A stretch of DNA of 5,424 nucleotides from Lachnospiraceae bacterium (lineage in GTDB: Bacteria > Bacillota_A > Clostridia > Lachnospirales > Lachnospiraceae), in the NCBI GenBank assembly GCA_028694115.1, contig JAQUUB010000202.1, positions 1 through 5,424 on the forward strand. The letters are read 5' to 3'. Made by a program: the position numbers and the translations under genes. A model generated the notes under the pieces. It worked only from the letters and a program-made list of their open reading frames with translations, made no database searches and was not told the origin of the DNA. How positions within the stretch are numbered: position 1 is the stretch's first letter; the number at the start of each line of letters is the position of its first letter. This document shows, one piece after another, positions 1 through 5,424 of the stretch.

Positions 1-2
1 AG

Positions 3-77
3 GATAAAGTATTCTTGAATCCTGAAAGAGTAGCACGAGATGTGGATAAAGTAGAAAATGAGACGCAAGTCTCATAA
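3..77 (+). CDS. Unidentified C-terminal tail of a gene entering from the left (partial)
   Basis: The frame starting at base 3 is open from the window edge to a TAA at 75-77 and gives 24 residues beginning DKVFLNPERVARDVDK and ending in S. The tail is charged and probably helical. I do not recognise a family. An open run of 25 codons at a window edge can arise by chance, and the other two forward frames stop within the first 20 bases, so this is only the best candidate for an upstream gene that ends here. No terminator-like hairpin with a T-run follows it. Confidence 0.25.
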   Translation, partial: DKVFLNPERVARDVDKVENETQVS

Positions 78-172
78 ACATAAAATAAAAAAATAGGAAT
101 TGTGACAACAAGCTTGACAAATTCCGCTGATAAGTTTGATGGTATAGATACTATATGGGGGTAGGGAACTAA

Positions 173-313
173 GTTATAGTCATTGATATGTTCCCTCCTA
201 CCGATAGTGCCAAAAATGCAGTGGATATGTTTCCGACAACCGACAAATCGAAAGACATTCATTCTATCCTCTCAAGCCATGTGGAGACGTGCTGTCTGCT
301 ATATAAACGCTAG
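173..313 (+). pseudogene. Possible remnant of the 3' end of an rlmD/rumA-type 23S rRNA methyltransferase gene
   Basis: Directly after a TAA at 170-172 the frame runs open to TAG at 311-313. Its translation contains VIVIDMFPPTD, then AVDMFPTTDKSKD, and ends SHVETCCLLYKR. From memory, the RlmD/RumA/TrmA-like methyltransferases of Firmicutes end in a conserved segment of the form VDMFPxTxHVETVxLL. Here both halves of that segment are present in one frame, separated by about 11 extra residues, and the DMFP half is duplicated. None of the catalytic domain (AdoMet motifs, catalytic Cys) is present, so it cannot be an enzyme. An ATG at 188 would give a 41-residue peptide, but no good ribosome binding site precedes it. 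The 3' end of the rum gene is a known integration site for conjugative elements in streptococci, so this could be an attachment-site relic or recombined debris. The resemblance is recalled, not searched. Confidence 0.35.
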
Positions 314-358
314 ACAGATTGAAATTGCAGAAATATGAATGAAAAAAGATATGTTCCC
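185..358 (+). repeat. Three copies of the word gatatgttccc
   Basis: gatatgttccc occurs at 185-195 and 348-358, with a near copy, gatatgtttcc, at 224-234. The first two lie in one frame 39 bases (13 codons) apart and both encode DMFP. The third encodes DMFPFTE in another frame (from the ATG at 339), which stops at 378-380. This suggests repeated fragments of one coding end rather than a regulatory repeat. Confidence 0.4.
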
Positions 359-472
359 ATTCACAGAAAAAATAGCTTGACCTTGAGAAGGGGAATATGG
401 GAGAAAGGTCTTAGTGCCTTTAAAAAGCATTGTTATGGTCTATACAAAGTACTATTTAATGAGGTAGTGTAA
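335..472 (+). CDS. Short basic reading frame overlapping the next start (hypothetical)
   Basis: An ATG at 335 opens a frame of 45 residues beginning MNEKRYVPIHRKN and ending YKVLFNEVV. It closes with TAA at 470-472, whose last base is the first base of the following ATG (TAATG). It is rich in Lys and Arg, with a central WEKGLSAFKK helix-like segment and an aromatic end. No clear Shine-Dalgarno sequence precedes the ATG, and I recognise no family. The one-base overlap would fit translational coupling to the acidic protein downstream, or the frame could be the broken tail of a former gene whose start is lost. Chance is also possible at this length. Confidence 0.25.
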   Translation: MNEKRYVPIHRKNSLTLRRGIWEKGLSAFKKHCYGLYKVLFNEVV

Positions 473-876
473 TGGATAAAAATAATGGAGAGTTTAGTTA
501 TGATGGACAAAGAAGTTGTTTATTTGAACATGACAATGTAGAAGAAGCAGAAAAAGCAATGGACTTTGAAACCATAAAAGAGTATGGAGATAAATTTTTA
601 AATGAAGATGGAAGTGTAAAACATTATTTGCATACTTGGGATGATGGCGAGAGAGAATTATTAAGATGTAAGAAGTGTGGAGCATTTTTTATCAGACAAG
701 ACTCGGAATATCATAGCTTTGATGACAGCTATTACACAGATTGGTTTCAAGTTGAAAGTCCAGCTATGGCAGAAAAGTTGAATGAAGTGTATAATGGATG
801 GCAATTGGAACAAGAGTATCATGCACCAAGTATACTAAGAACGAATGAAAGATATCATTGGAATAAAAAAGAATAA
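472..876 (+). CDS. Hypothetical acidic 134-residue protein with a CxxC motif; orphan immunity-like
   Basis: I do not recognise a named family. The protein is soluble, with no signal peptide or membrane segment, and strongly acidic (about 30 Asp/Glu against about 16 Lys/Arg). A single CKKCG pair at residues 66-69 lies in a segment that looks like a beta hairpin (ELLRCKKCGAFFIRQ). With no second CxxC, a zinc site would need other ligands; His51, His54 and His81 are candidates. After it comes an aromatic, acidic region (residues 79-93, with DDSYYTDWF), then a helix-like SPAMAEKLNEVYNG, then a tail ending in RYHWNKKE. The ATG at 472 is supported by gagg at 461-464, seven bases upstream, and overlaps the preceding stop by one base. 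A strong terminator follows within 12 bases, so it is not co-transcribed with the restriction genes. Small acidic single-domain proteins in variable islands are often immunity proteins of polymorphic toxins, but no toxin gene is visible here. That role is inference only. Confidence 0.75.
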   Translation: MDKNNGEFSYDGQRSCLFEHDNVEEAEKAMDFETIKEYGDKFLNEDGSVKHYLHTWDDGERELLRCKKCGAFFIRQDSEYHSFDDSYYTDWFQVESPAMAEKLNEVYNGWQLEQEYHAPSILRTNERYHWNKKE

Positions 877-887
877 GGTTTACTTTT

Positions 888-922
888 ACGCACTCATTTG
901 AATTGTAGATGGGTGCGTTTTT
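888..922 (+). terminator. Rho-independent terminator after the acidic protein gene
   Basis: The arm acgcactcat at 888-897 pairs with atgggtgcgt at 909-918 (10 pairs, one of them a G-T wobble) around an 11-base loop. The T-run at 918-922 follows directly. The hairpin begins 12 bases after the stop codon at 876. It should separate this transcript from the restriction operon, which has its own promoter. Confidence 0.8.
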
Positions 923-1015
923 GTATGGTTTATAATGGATTTCTGTTCACAAAGACAAATGAGAGAAATAAGTATAATGTTTCCTAGATATAGTTTTAGA
1001 TTTGAAATTAAATGA

Positions 1016-1029
1016 AATATTTAAATATT
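1016..1029. repeat. 14-bp perfect palindrome upstream of the restriction promoter
   Basis: The sequence aatatttaaatatt is its own reverse complement and ends 11 bases before the TTGACA box at 1041. It could be an operator or an AT-rich upstream promoter element. In such AT-rich DNA a palindrome made only of A and T can also arise by chance, so no binding protein is proposed. Confidence 0.3.
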
Positions 1030-1040
1030 ACAAAAAATAA

Positions 1041-1070
1041 TTGACACGTAAGGTGATATATGATTTAATA
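1041..1070 (+). promoter_or_regulatory. Probable sigma-A promoter of the restriction operon
   Basis: A perfect TTGACA lies at 1041-1046. At the usual distance the candidate -10 boxes are TTTAAT at 1064-1069 (17-base spacer) or TTAATA at 1065-1070 (18-base spacer). A better-looking TATAAT at 1076-1081 is 29 bases from this -35 and would need a different, poor -35. The leader to the GTG at 1121 would be about 45 bases. The rest of the 923-1120 gap is AT-rich and shows only a 26-codon frame at 935-1015 with no ribosome binding site. Confidence 0.6.
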
Positions 1071-1108
1071 TGAAATATAATGATATTGCAAAAAATTATA
1101 AATAGTCT

Positions 1109-1115
1109 AGGAGGT
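1109..1115 (+). promoter_or_regulatory. Strong ribosome binding site fixing a GTG start
   Basis: The sequence aggaggt is a near-perfect Shine-Dalgarno match ending five bases before the GTG at 1121. It decides that GTG is the start of the first restriction gene. There is no ATG in the same frame between the site and the body of the gene. Confidence 0.85.
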
Positions 1116-1120
1116 AAAGA

Positions 1121-1702
1121 GTGAATACAAAACAATTAAAAGAATTTCTGAACTTTATTCCAGGTATAAATCCAACAAGAATTCAAGATCAGATTGAAAG
1201 GGAATCGATTAAATTTTATGACCAGTCATCATTTATAGAAGATTATAAGCATGAAAAAATAAATGTAGAAGATGAGATAATATCAAGTGTGCAGAATAAT
1301 CAAACATTAAAAGTTGGAGACGTTGTAATAAGTAATTCATTGCAGTGTGCAACGATGGTAAGCACAAAGAATGCAGGAAAAGTATTGTCACTTAATTTTA
1401 CCAAAATAGAGTTTGATGGAGAAAAATTGGATAAGGGATATTTTCTATTTTTATTTAATGCATATAAACATATAAAGTACCAAAAAGAAAAGAAGTTGCA
1501 AGGGAGTGGATCAATTCTTAGAATTCCACTTCAATCCTTAAAAGATATAGTTATACCTGTTATTCCTATAGAGGAGCAGAAAAAAATTGGTAAGATTTAT
1601 ATAAAAACGCTTCAACTACAAAGTGAATTAAGCGAGTATTCAAAATTAATGGAATTATTTACAAATGAAATACTAGAAGAAAGTGTAAAGGGGTGTTGCT
1701 GA
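1121..1702 (+). CDS. Half-length type I restriction specificity protein (HsdS-like, one target recognition domain)
   Basis: Type I S subunits bind the methyltransferase HsdM and read the DNA target. This 193-residue protein is about half the usual 380-450. The N-terminus (with FIPGINPTR at 13-20) lacks the PxIRFxxFTDxWEQRKL leader of classical HsdS. The central part resembles a target recognition domain: GDVVISN at 66-72, CATMVS at 76-81, then QGSGSILRIPLQSLKDI at 127-143. The strand-rich VIPVIPIEEQKKIGKI (144-159) is the conserved region that follows each such domain, and residues 160-188 form the spacer-type helix. It thus has one domain plus a whole conserved helix. Known family behaviour is that such half S proteins can dimerise and specify a symmetrical split target. 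Its stop is separated from the hsdR ATG by one base, so the two are translationally coupled. GTG is chosen for the strong ribosome binding site. The family call is firm; it is uncertain whether it works as a half S subunit or is a fragment. Confidence 0.75.
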   Translation: MNTKQLKEFLNFIPGINPTRIQDQIERESIKFYDQSSFIEDYKHEKINVEDEIISSVQNNQTLKVGDVVISNSLQCATMVSTKNAGKVLSLNFTKIEFDGEKLDKGYFLFLFNAYKHIKYQKEKKLQGSGSILRIPLQSLKDIVIPVIPIEEQKKIGKIYIKTLQLQSELSEYSKLMELFTNEILEESVKGCC

Positions 1703-1703
1703 A

Positions 1704-4700
1704 ATGAAGAGTCAATCAGAATTAGATTTTGAAAAAGAAGTAATTGATTATTTAACAAAAATTGGTGGAGTGAAACAGTGGGAATACAAATCAAATATTA
1801 AAACAACCGAACAGCTTTGGGATAATTTTAAAATTATTTTAGAACAAAATAATCAAGCTCGTTTAGATAATCCATTGTCTATTACAGAATTTAATCAGGT
1901 TAAAAAAATCATTTCTTCTATAGAAACCCCTTATCAAGCTGGACAATTTTTATATGGTGTTAATGGCGTCTCTGAAATTGAAGTTGATTTAGATAATGGT
2001 AGGCACGTATTTTTAACAGTATTTGATCAAGCGCAGGTTGGAGGAGGATATACAGTTTATCAAGTAGTGAATCAAATTAAACGTTTAAAAGTTATTGACG
2101 GAAAGCCAGAACGTCGATTTGATGTGACATTGCTAATCAATGGATTACCTATTATTCAAATTGAATTAAAGAAGGCACTTCATAGTACGACTGAATCACT
2201 AAATCAAATGAAGCAATATATTGCAGAAAAGCAATATACTGGAATTTTTAGTACTTTGCAAATCCTAATTGCAATGACACCATACGATATTCGTTATATG
2301 GCAAATACAACGCTTGAAAATTTCAATCGAGCTTTTGCATTTAATTGGCAAGATGAAGAGGATGCAAGACCTGTTCGATCGTGGAAAACTTTTGCAGATA
2401 AAGTATTGTCAATTCCAATGGCTCATGATTTGGCAACACGCTATATGGTGCTTGATGGTACTAAAAACAAAGAATGCATTAAGGTAATGCGCCCATACCA
2501 AGTTTATGCCACAAAGCGAGTACTAGATAAAGTAAGACAATATAAATTTATTTATGATGATGGTAGATTAGGATATATTTGGCATACAACCGGATCTGGT
2601 AAGACAATTACAAGTTTTAAGACGGCATGGCTTGCTAGTCGTTTGTCGAATGTTGATAAAGTTGTATTTTTGGTGGATCGTATAGCACTTACAACTCAAA
2701 CAGCTGATGATTATAAGGCATATGATCCAGTAGCAGGATTTGAAGGAAAATCTGGTGTTGTGAGTGATACTGCAAATATATCTGATTTAGATCAAAAATT
2801 GACTAAAAAGAGCGATAAAAATATTATTGTAACAAGTATTCAAAAAATGTCTAGATATGTAGCGCGTCCTACGTTTAAGTCATTACAAGGTAATATTCTT
2901 TTTATTGTTGATGAGGCTCACCGTTCAACTGGAGACGGATCAGAAAATGAAGGAATGCTGGAGACAATTCGTAAAATGGTTCCAAATTCTGCTTGGGTAG
3001 GATACACTGGAACACCAAGATTTCCAGAAACAAGGGAGATATTTGGAGAAATATTGCATTCCTATACAATTAAAGAAGCAATTACTGATAAAAATGTTTT
3101 AGGGTTTAAGGTTGAATTCAAAGAGACAATTCCAGCACCTGAGAATCCAGATGAAGATGATATAGATGATAATATTCGTGGCAGTGTTTATGATTCTAGT
3201 CCAGAACATATTGAATTGGTAGTTAAGGATATCTTTGATAACTGGAAGAAACGTTCAAATAATGGAAAATATAATGCGTTATTGACTGTACATGTTGGAG
3301 GAAACAAAGTAAGCACGCCAAGAGCAATGGAATATTTCGATAAATTTACAGAAGAGAATGCAAAAAGACCTGAAGAAGAACGTTTAAAAGTCGCGGTAAG
3401 TTTTTCAGCAGATACCTCTAATGGTACGAACCAAATTACTACAAATTCAAATTTGCATAGAGCTATTATAGCTTATAATGAAATGTTTGGTACTGTTTTT
3501 GATATGAGTACAGTGAAACTGTATGCAGAAGATGTAGTTCGACGTTTGAATAAGACCGCAGATGATGGTAACTATTTGGATTTAGTAATTGTTATAGATC
3601 AACTGTTAACAGGATTTAATGCACCAGAGTTAAACACTCTATATATTGATAGAACACTTAAAGGCGGAAATTTGATTCAAGCATACTCACGTACAAACCG
3701 AATTCATAATAGTATAGATAAACCGAAGGGCAATATCGTAAATTATAGATGGCCGGCACAAAATGAATATGAAATGAATAAAGCGTTTGCTGTATATTCA
3801 AATCGTGCATCGGCTGATGAACAGCTGTCACTTGAGGATTTGATAGAAAAAAATGAAGAAGCTGGTATTATTTCCAAACCATTCAGTAAGGTTCAGGATG
3901 AAATGAAAGAAGTTGTCAGTAAGCTTTCGCAACTCACGAGTGAGTTTATACAATTACCTCCAAGTGAAAAAGATCAGGATGAAGTATTTGAAAATTTAAA
4001 AGAATACAATCGTTTGCTAAGTCAGTTAAAGCAGTATACAGAAGATGATGAGAAAAATCTTGTTTCAGCTTATGACAATCCAGAAGATTTCTATGAGCGT
4101 ATTGGGATTACTGAGGATCAGGAAGTCATTCTAACAACAGTTCTTGCTGGCGAATTAAAAGAACGCCGAGCTAAGAGAGAAAATATAGATATCTCTCAGG
4201 TTAATTTATCAATGGTACATATTCATGATGTTACAATTAATTATGATTATTTGGTTGAATTGATTGCTAGAATGGCTGACGAAGTTCATGCAAATGAAAT
4301 GTCAAAAGCAGAAATCACCAGAGAAGAGATTCATGTTGAAATTGCAAAATCAGATAATGAAAGTGAAAAATCGAAGGTACGTAATTTTGTATCAAGAATC
4401 TTTTCAAAAGAATATGTATTTGATGATTATCCAGCACCTAGAAATGTTGAGAGAATGAATCAGGCAATGGAAAGCGCACAGAAAAATACAGATATTCAAC
4501 TTATTACAAGTTTTATTCGCTCTTGGGGGTTAGATAATTGTGTGAAACCGAAAGAGTTAGAAAAATTAATTCGAAAGCATCAATTAGGACAAGAAGATAT
4601 GGATAAACAAGGTGAATTGACAGCGATTATGAATGCAGCAAAATCTGATTATAAAGAAATTGCAAATAAAGAAATAGCACAATTAAGCTGGGTAAAATAT

Positions 4701-4760
4701 CGTATTGAATTCCGAAAAGGATTTTATGAGATGGCTGATAGAATTAAAAAGGAAGAATAA
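1704..4760 (+). CDS. hsdR: Type I restriction endonuclease subunit R (HsdR), full length
   Basis: HsdR is the motor and nuclease subunit of a type I enzyme. Bound to the M2S core at an unmodified site, it translocates DNA with ATP and cuts at a distance. At 1018 residues it has the usual length and all motifs look intact. The N-terminal PD-(D/E)xK nuclease has Asp140 in RRFDVTLLING, then IELKK with Glu154 and Lys156, and the family's QxxxY (Gln168, Tyr172). The superfamily 2 translocase follows, with Walker A HTTGSGKT at 294-301 and motif Ia VVFLVDRIALTTQT at 320-333. The DEAH box is at 403-406 (preceded by LFIV), motif III GYTGTP at 433-438, motif V QLLTGFNAP at 633-641, and motif VI LIQAYSRTNR at 657-666. 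The helical C-terminus (about 700-1018) is the part expected to dock on the methyltransferase core. The ATG at 1704 follows the upstream stop by one base, with aaagggg at 1687-1693 as ribosome binding site. There are no frameshifts. The partner hsdM is missing from the window. Confidence 0.97.
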   Translation: MKSQSELDFEKEVIDYLTKIGGVKQWEYKSNIKTTEQLWDNFKIILEQNNQARLDNPLSITEFNQVKKIISSIETPYQAGQFLYGVNGVSEIEVDLDNGRHVFLTVFDQAQVGGGYTVYQVVNQIKRLKVIDGKPERRFDVTLLINGLPIIQIELKKALHSTTESLNQMKQYIAEKQYTGIFSTLQILIAMTPYDIRYMANTTLENFNRAFAFNWQDEEDARPVRSWKTFADKVLSIPMAHDLATRYMVLDGTKNKECIKVMRPYQVYATKRVLDKVRQYKFIYDDGRLGYIWHTTGSGKTITSFKTAWLASRLSNVDKVVFLVDRIALTTQTADDYKAYDPVAGFEGKSGVVSDTANISDLDQKLTKKSDKNIIVTSIQKMSRYVARPTFKSLQGNILFIVDEAHRSTGDGSENEGMLETIRKMVPNSAWVGYTGTPRFPETREIFGEILHSYTIKEAITDKNVLGFKVEFKETIPAPENPDEDDIDDNIRGSVYDSSPEHIELVVKDIFDNWKKRSNNGKYNALLTVHVGGNKVSTPRAMEYFDKFTEENAKRPEEERLKVAVSFSADTSNGTNQITTNSNLHRAIIAYNEMFGTVFDMSTVKLYAEDVVRRLNKTADDGNYLDLVIVIDQLLTGFNAPELNTLYIDRTLKGGNLIQAYSRTNRIHNSIDKPKGNIVNYRWPAQNEYEMNKAFAVYSNRASADEQLSLEDLIEKNEEAGIISKPFSKVQDEMKEVVSKLSQLTSEFIQLPPSEKDQDEVFENLKEYNRLLSQLKQYTEDDEKNLVSAYDNPEDFYERIGITEDQEVILTTVLAGELKERRAKRENIDISQVNLSMVHIHDVTINYDYLVELIARMADEVHANEMSKAEITREEIHVEIAKSDNESEKSKVRNFVSRIFSKEYVFDDYPAPRNVERMNQAMESAQKNTDIQLITSFIRSWGLDNCVKPKELEKLIRKHQLGQEDMDKQGELTAIMNAAKSDYKEIANKEIAQLSWVKYRIEFRKGFYEMADRIKKEE

Positions 4761-4781
4761 TTGGATGAAAAATAAGCGAAC

Positions 4782-4793
4782 AGGAAGAGGAGA
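4782..4793 (+). promoter_or_regulatory. Purine-rich ribosome binding site deciding the start of the second hsdS
   Basis: The run aggaagaggaga ends six bases before the ATG at 4800. It favours that start over the ATG at 4796, which hits a stop after four codons, and over the in-frame ATG at 4812. Confidence 0.65.
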
Positions 4794-4799
4794 ACATGA

Positions 4800-5321
4800 A
4801 TGGACGATAAAATGACAAAAGAACCCAAAATAAGGTTTATTGGTTTTACTGATGCTTGGGAACAGCGTAAGCTTGGAGACTTGCTTGATGTTTCAACTGG
4901 AAAGCTTGATGCAAATGCAATGGTAGAAGACGGAGAATATGATTTTTATACCTCTGGAATTAAAAAATATCGAATTGATGTTCCGGCATTTGAAGGGCCA
5001 GCTATAACCATTGCAGGTAATGGAGCAACAGTAGGATACATGCACCTAGCTGATGGAAAATTCAATGCATATCAACGTACGTATGTCCTAGAAGGCTTTC
5101 AGGCTGATAGGCAGTTCTTATACTCAGAAATTGGTAATAAACTCCCGCGAAAGATAGCAGAAGAGGCAAGGACAGGTAACATTCCGTATATTGTAATGGA
5201 CATGCTTACAGATTTAAACATCACTTTACCAGTTAAAGAAGAAGAGCAAAGAAGAATAGGATCATTTTTCAGCAACCTCGACAACCTTATCACCCTTCTG
5301 TATCTGTCAACCCAAAATTAG
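4800..5321 (+). CDS. hsdS: Type I restriction specificity subunit HsdS, N-terminal half, truncated at its 3' end
   Basis: The N-terminus has the classical HsdS leader, PKIRFIGFTDAWEQRKLGD at residues 9-27. A complete first target recognition domain follows, with AITIAGNGATVGYMH at 68-82 and TGNIPYIVMDMLTDLNITL at 125-143. The start of the central conserved region, EEEQRRIGSFFSNLDNLITL, is at 147-166. Family members continue after ITL with a helix of the form HQRK and then a second recognition domain. Here the frame instead reads LYLSTQN and stops at 5319-5321, so only about 166 of an expected 380-450 residues are native. The break lies at about base 5298/5299, where insertion-sequence-like DNA begins. 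The gene starts 39 bases after hsdR and was probably in the same operon. Unlike the half S gene at 1121, it lacks the spacer helix, so it probably cannot bind HsdM or dimerise normally. Its product is probably non-functional. Confidence 0.88.
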   Translation: MDDKMTKEPKIRFIGFTDAWEQRKLGDLLDVSTGKLDANAMVEDGEYDFYTSGIKKYRIDVPAFEGPAITIAGNGATVGYMHLADGKFNAYQRTYVLEGFQADRQFLYSEIGNKLPRKIAEEARTGNIPYIVMDMLTDLNITLPVKEEEQRRIGSFFSNLDNLITLLYLSTQN

Positions 5322-5424
5322 GTCAACTGCTCATTGAATTCTAGGTCACTTAAGACCACTTTGTACACCCATGCGCCAGCATGGGTGCATTCTTTAACTG
5401 GCATGTTCTATTGTTACTCCGCGG
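5299..5424. mobile_element. Probable insertion sequence end (IS21-like, tentative), continuing past the window
   Basis: At 5299 the hsdS reading frame abruptly loses its family pattern and a sequence beginning TGTATCTGTCAACCC takes over. It is non-coding on both strands to the end of the window. It carries the word taggtca at 5319-5325 and again at 5342-5348 (23 bases apart), followed by an inverted gacc at 5354-5357, and then a perfect hairpin. A TG terminus and short repeated words near the ends are typical of IS21-family elements. No transposase codons and no opposite end are visible, so the family is a guess. The other end, a target duplication and the rest of hsdS should lie to the right. 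Confidence 0.5.
5366..5387. repeat. Perfect 9-bp hairpin inside the presumed insertion sequence end
   Basis: cacccatgc at 5366-5374 and gcatgggtg at 5379-5387 pair perfectly around the loop gcca. A weak T-rich run (attcttt, 5389-5395) follows on the + strand. It may act as a weak terminator for read-through from the hsd operon, or as a structure that limits transposase expression from outside transcripts. Confidence 0.6.

Larger units (their letters stand above)
78..471. other. Gene-poor stretch with decayed coding sequence
   Basis: These 394 bases hold no gene I can call with confidence. They contain an RlmD-like tail (173-313), a short basic frame (335-472), three copies of the word gatatgttccc, and two weak hairpins. 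The first hairpin pairs ggtagggaac at 160-169 imperfectly with the stretch at 190-202. The second pairs ctgtct at 292-297 with agacag at 312-317. Neither is followed by a T-run. A TTGACA at 114-119 has no acceptable -10 box at 16-18 bases. I found no convincing promoter for the gene at 472; TATACA at 441-446 could be a -10 box but has no matching -35. Confidence 0.5.

Noticed and set aside
114..154. TTGACA at 114-119 as a promoter
   Set aside because: No acceptable -10 box occurs at 16-18 bases; the nearest TATAGA (143-148) is 23 bases away, and no gene follows at a suitable distance.
494..685. Minus-strand frame of 63 codons inside the acidic protein gene
   Set aside because: It lies wholly within a better-supported gene, is composed of low-complexity Leu/His/Phe runs typical of an antisense shadow, and has no ribosome binding site.
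931..1015. TATAAT at 931-936 and the 26-codon frame at 935-1015
   Set aside because: There is no -35 match, the -10 overlaps the start codon of the frame, there is no ribosome binding site, and the peptide is unrecognised.
1612..1794. Minus-strand frame of 60 codons across the half hsdS / hsdR junction
   Set aside because: It is antisense to two well-supported coupled genes and resembles no protein family.
4264..4458. Plus-strand frame of 64 codons inside hsdR
   Set aside because: It is an out-of-frame shadow of the intact HsdR C-terminus, with no start context.
1704..4760. Reading hsdR with its neighbours as a new defence system
   Set aside because: The nuclease and translocase motifs, length and HsdS neighbours are all those of a standard type I restriction system; the unusual parts are the missing hsdM and the broken specificity gene.
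5099..5293. Minus-strand frame of 64 codons inside the truncated hsdS
   Set aside because: It is antisense to conserved HsdS residues and has no supporting signals.
1..5424. tRNA, rRNA, CRISPR array or riboswitch
   Set aside because: No cloverleaf, regular spaced repeats or conserved leader structures were seen in the non-coding stretches, which are short and AT-rich.

Overview
The window looks like a low-GC Firmicute, most likely a gut clostridium of the Lachnospiraceae type. The support is the AT-rich coding sequence, strong AGGAGG-type ribosome binding sites, a consensus TTGACA box and the general style of the proteins. This is an inference from composition; no marker gene fixes the taxon. 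It reads as an accessory (variable) island: a type I restriction cluster, a small acidic orphan protein, gene debris and a probable insertion sequence end.

Left part (1-471): an unidentified open tail stops at 77. About 390 bases without a confident gene follow. They contain an open stretch (173-313) whose translation resembles the extreme C-terminus of an RlmD/RumA-type 23S rRNA uracil methyltransferase (VDMFPTT, then SHVETCCLL). A short basic reading frame (335-472) has a stop codon that overlaps the next start. The word gatatgttccc recurs three times here.

Middle left (472-922): a 134-residue, strongly acidic protein with one CxxC pair and no recognised family, closed by a good rho-independent terminator at 888-922. 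Its setting and composition recall orphan immunity proteins, but the function is unknown.

Main block (1041-5321): a promoter and strong ribosome binding site lead into a GTG-started half-length specificity protein (hsdS-like, one target recognition domain, 1121-1702). One base later comes a full-length HsdR (1704-4760) with intact PD-(D/E)xK nuclease and superfamily 2 translocase motifs. After 39 bases comes the N-terminal half of a classical HsdS (4800-5321). No hsdM methyltransferase lies in the window. HsdR can act only with an M2S core, so the system must find its methyltransferase outside the window (downstream of the disruption, or elsewhere in the genome) or be inactive.

Right end (5299-5424): the second hsdS stops matching its family in the middle of the central conserved region, at about 5298/5299. 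It runs into sequence starting with TG that carries short repeated taggtca words and a perfect 9-bp hairpin. This is best read as the terminal part of an insertion sequence, tentatively IS21-like, that truncated hsdS and perhaps separated it from hsdM. I see no clearly new biological system; the split and interrupted specificity genes and the RlmD-like tail are the points most worth checking.
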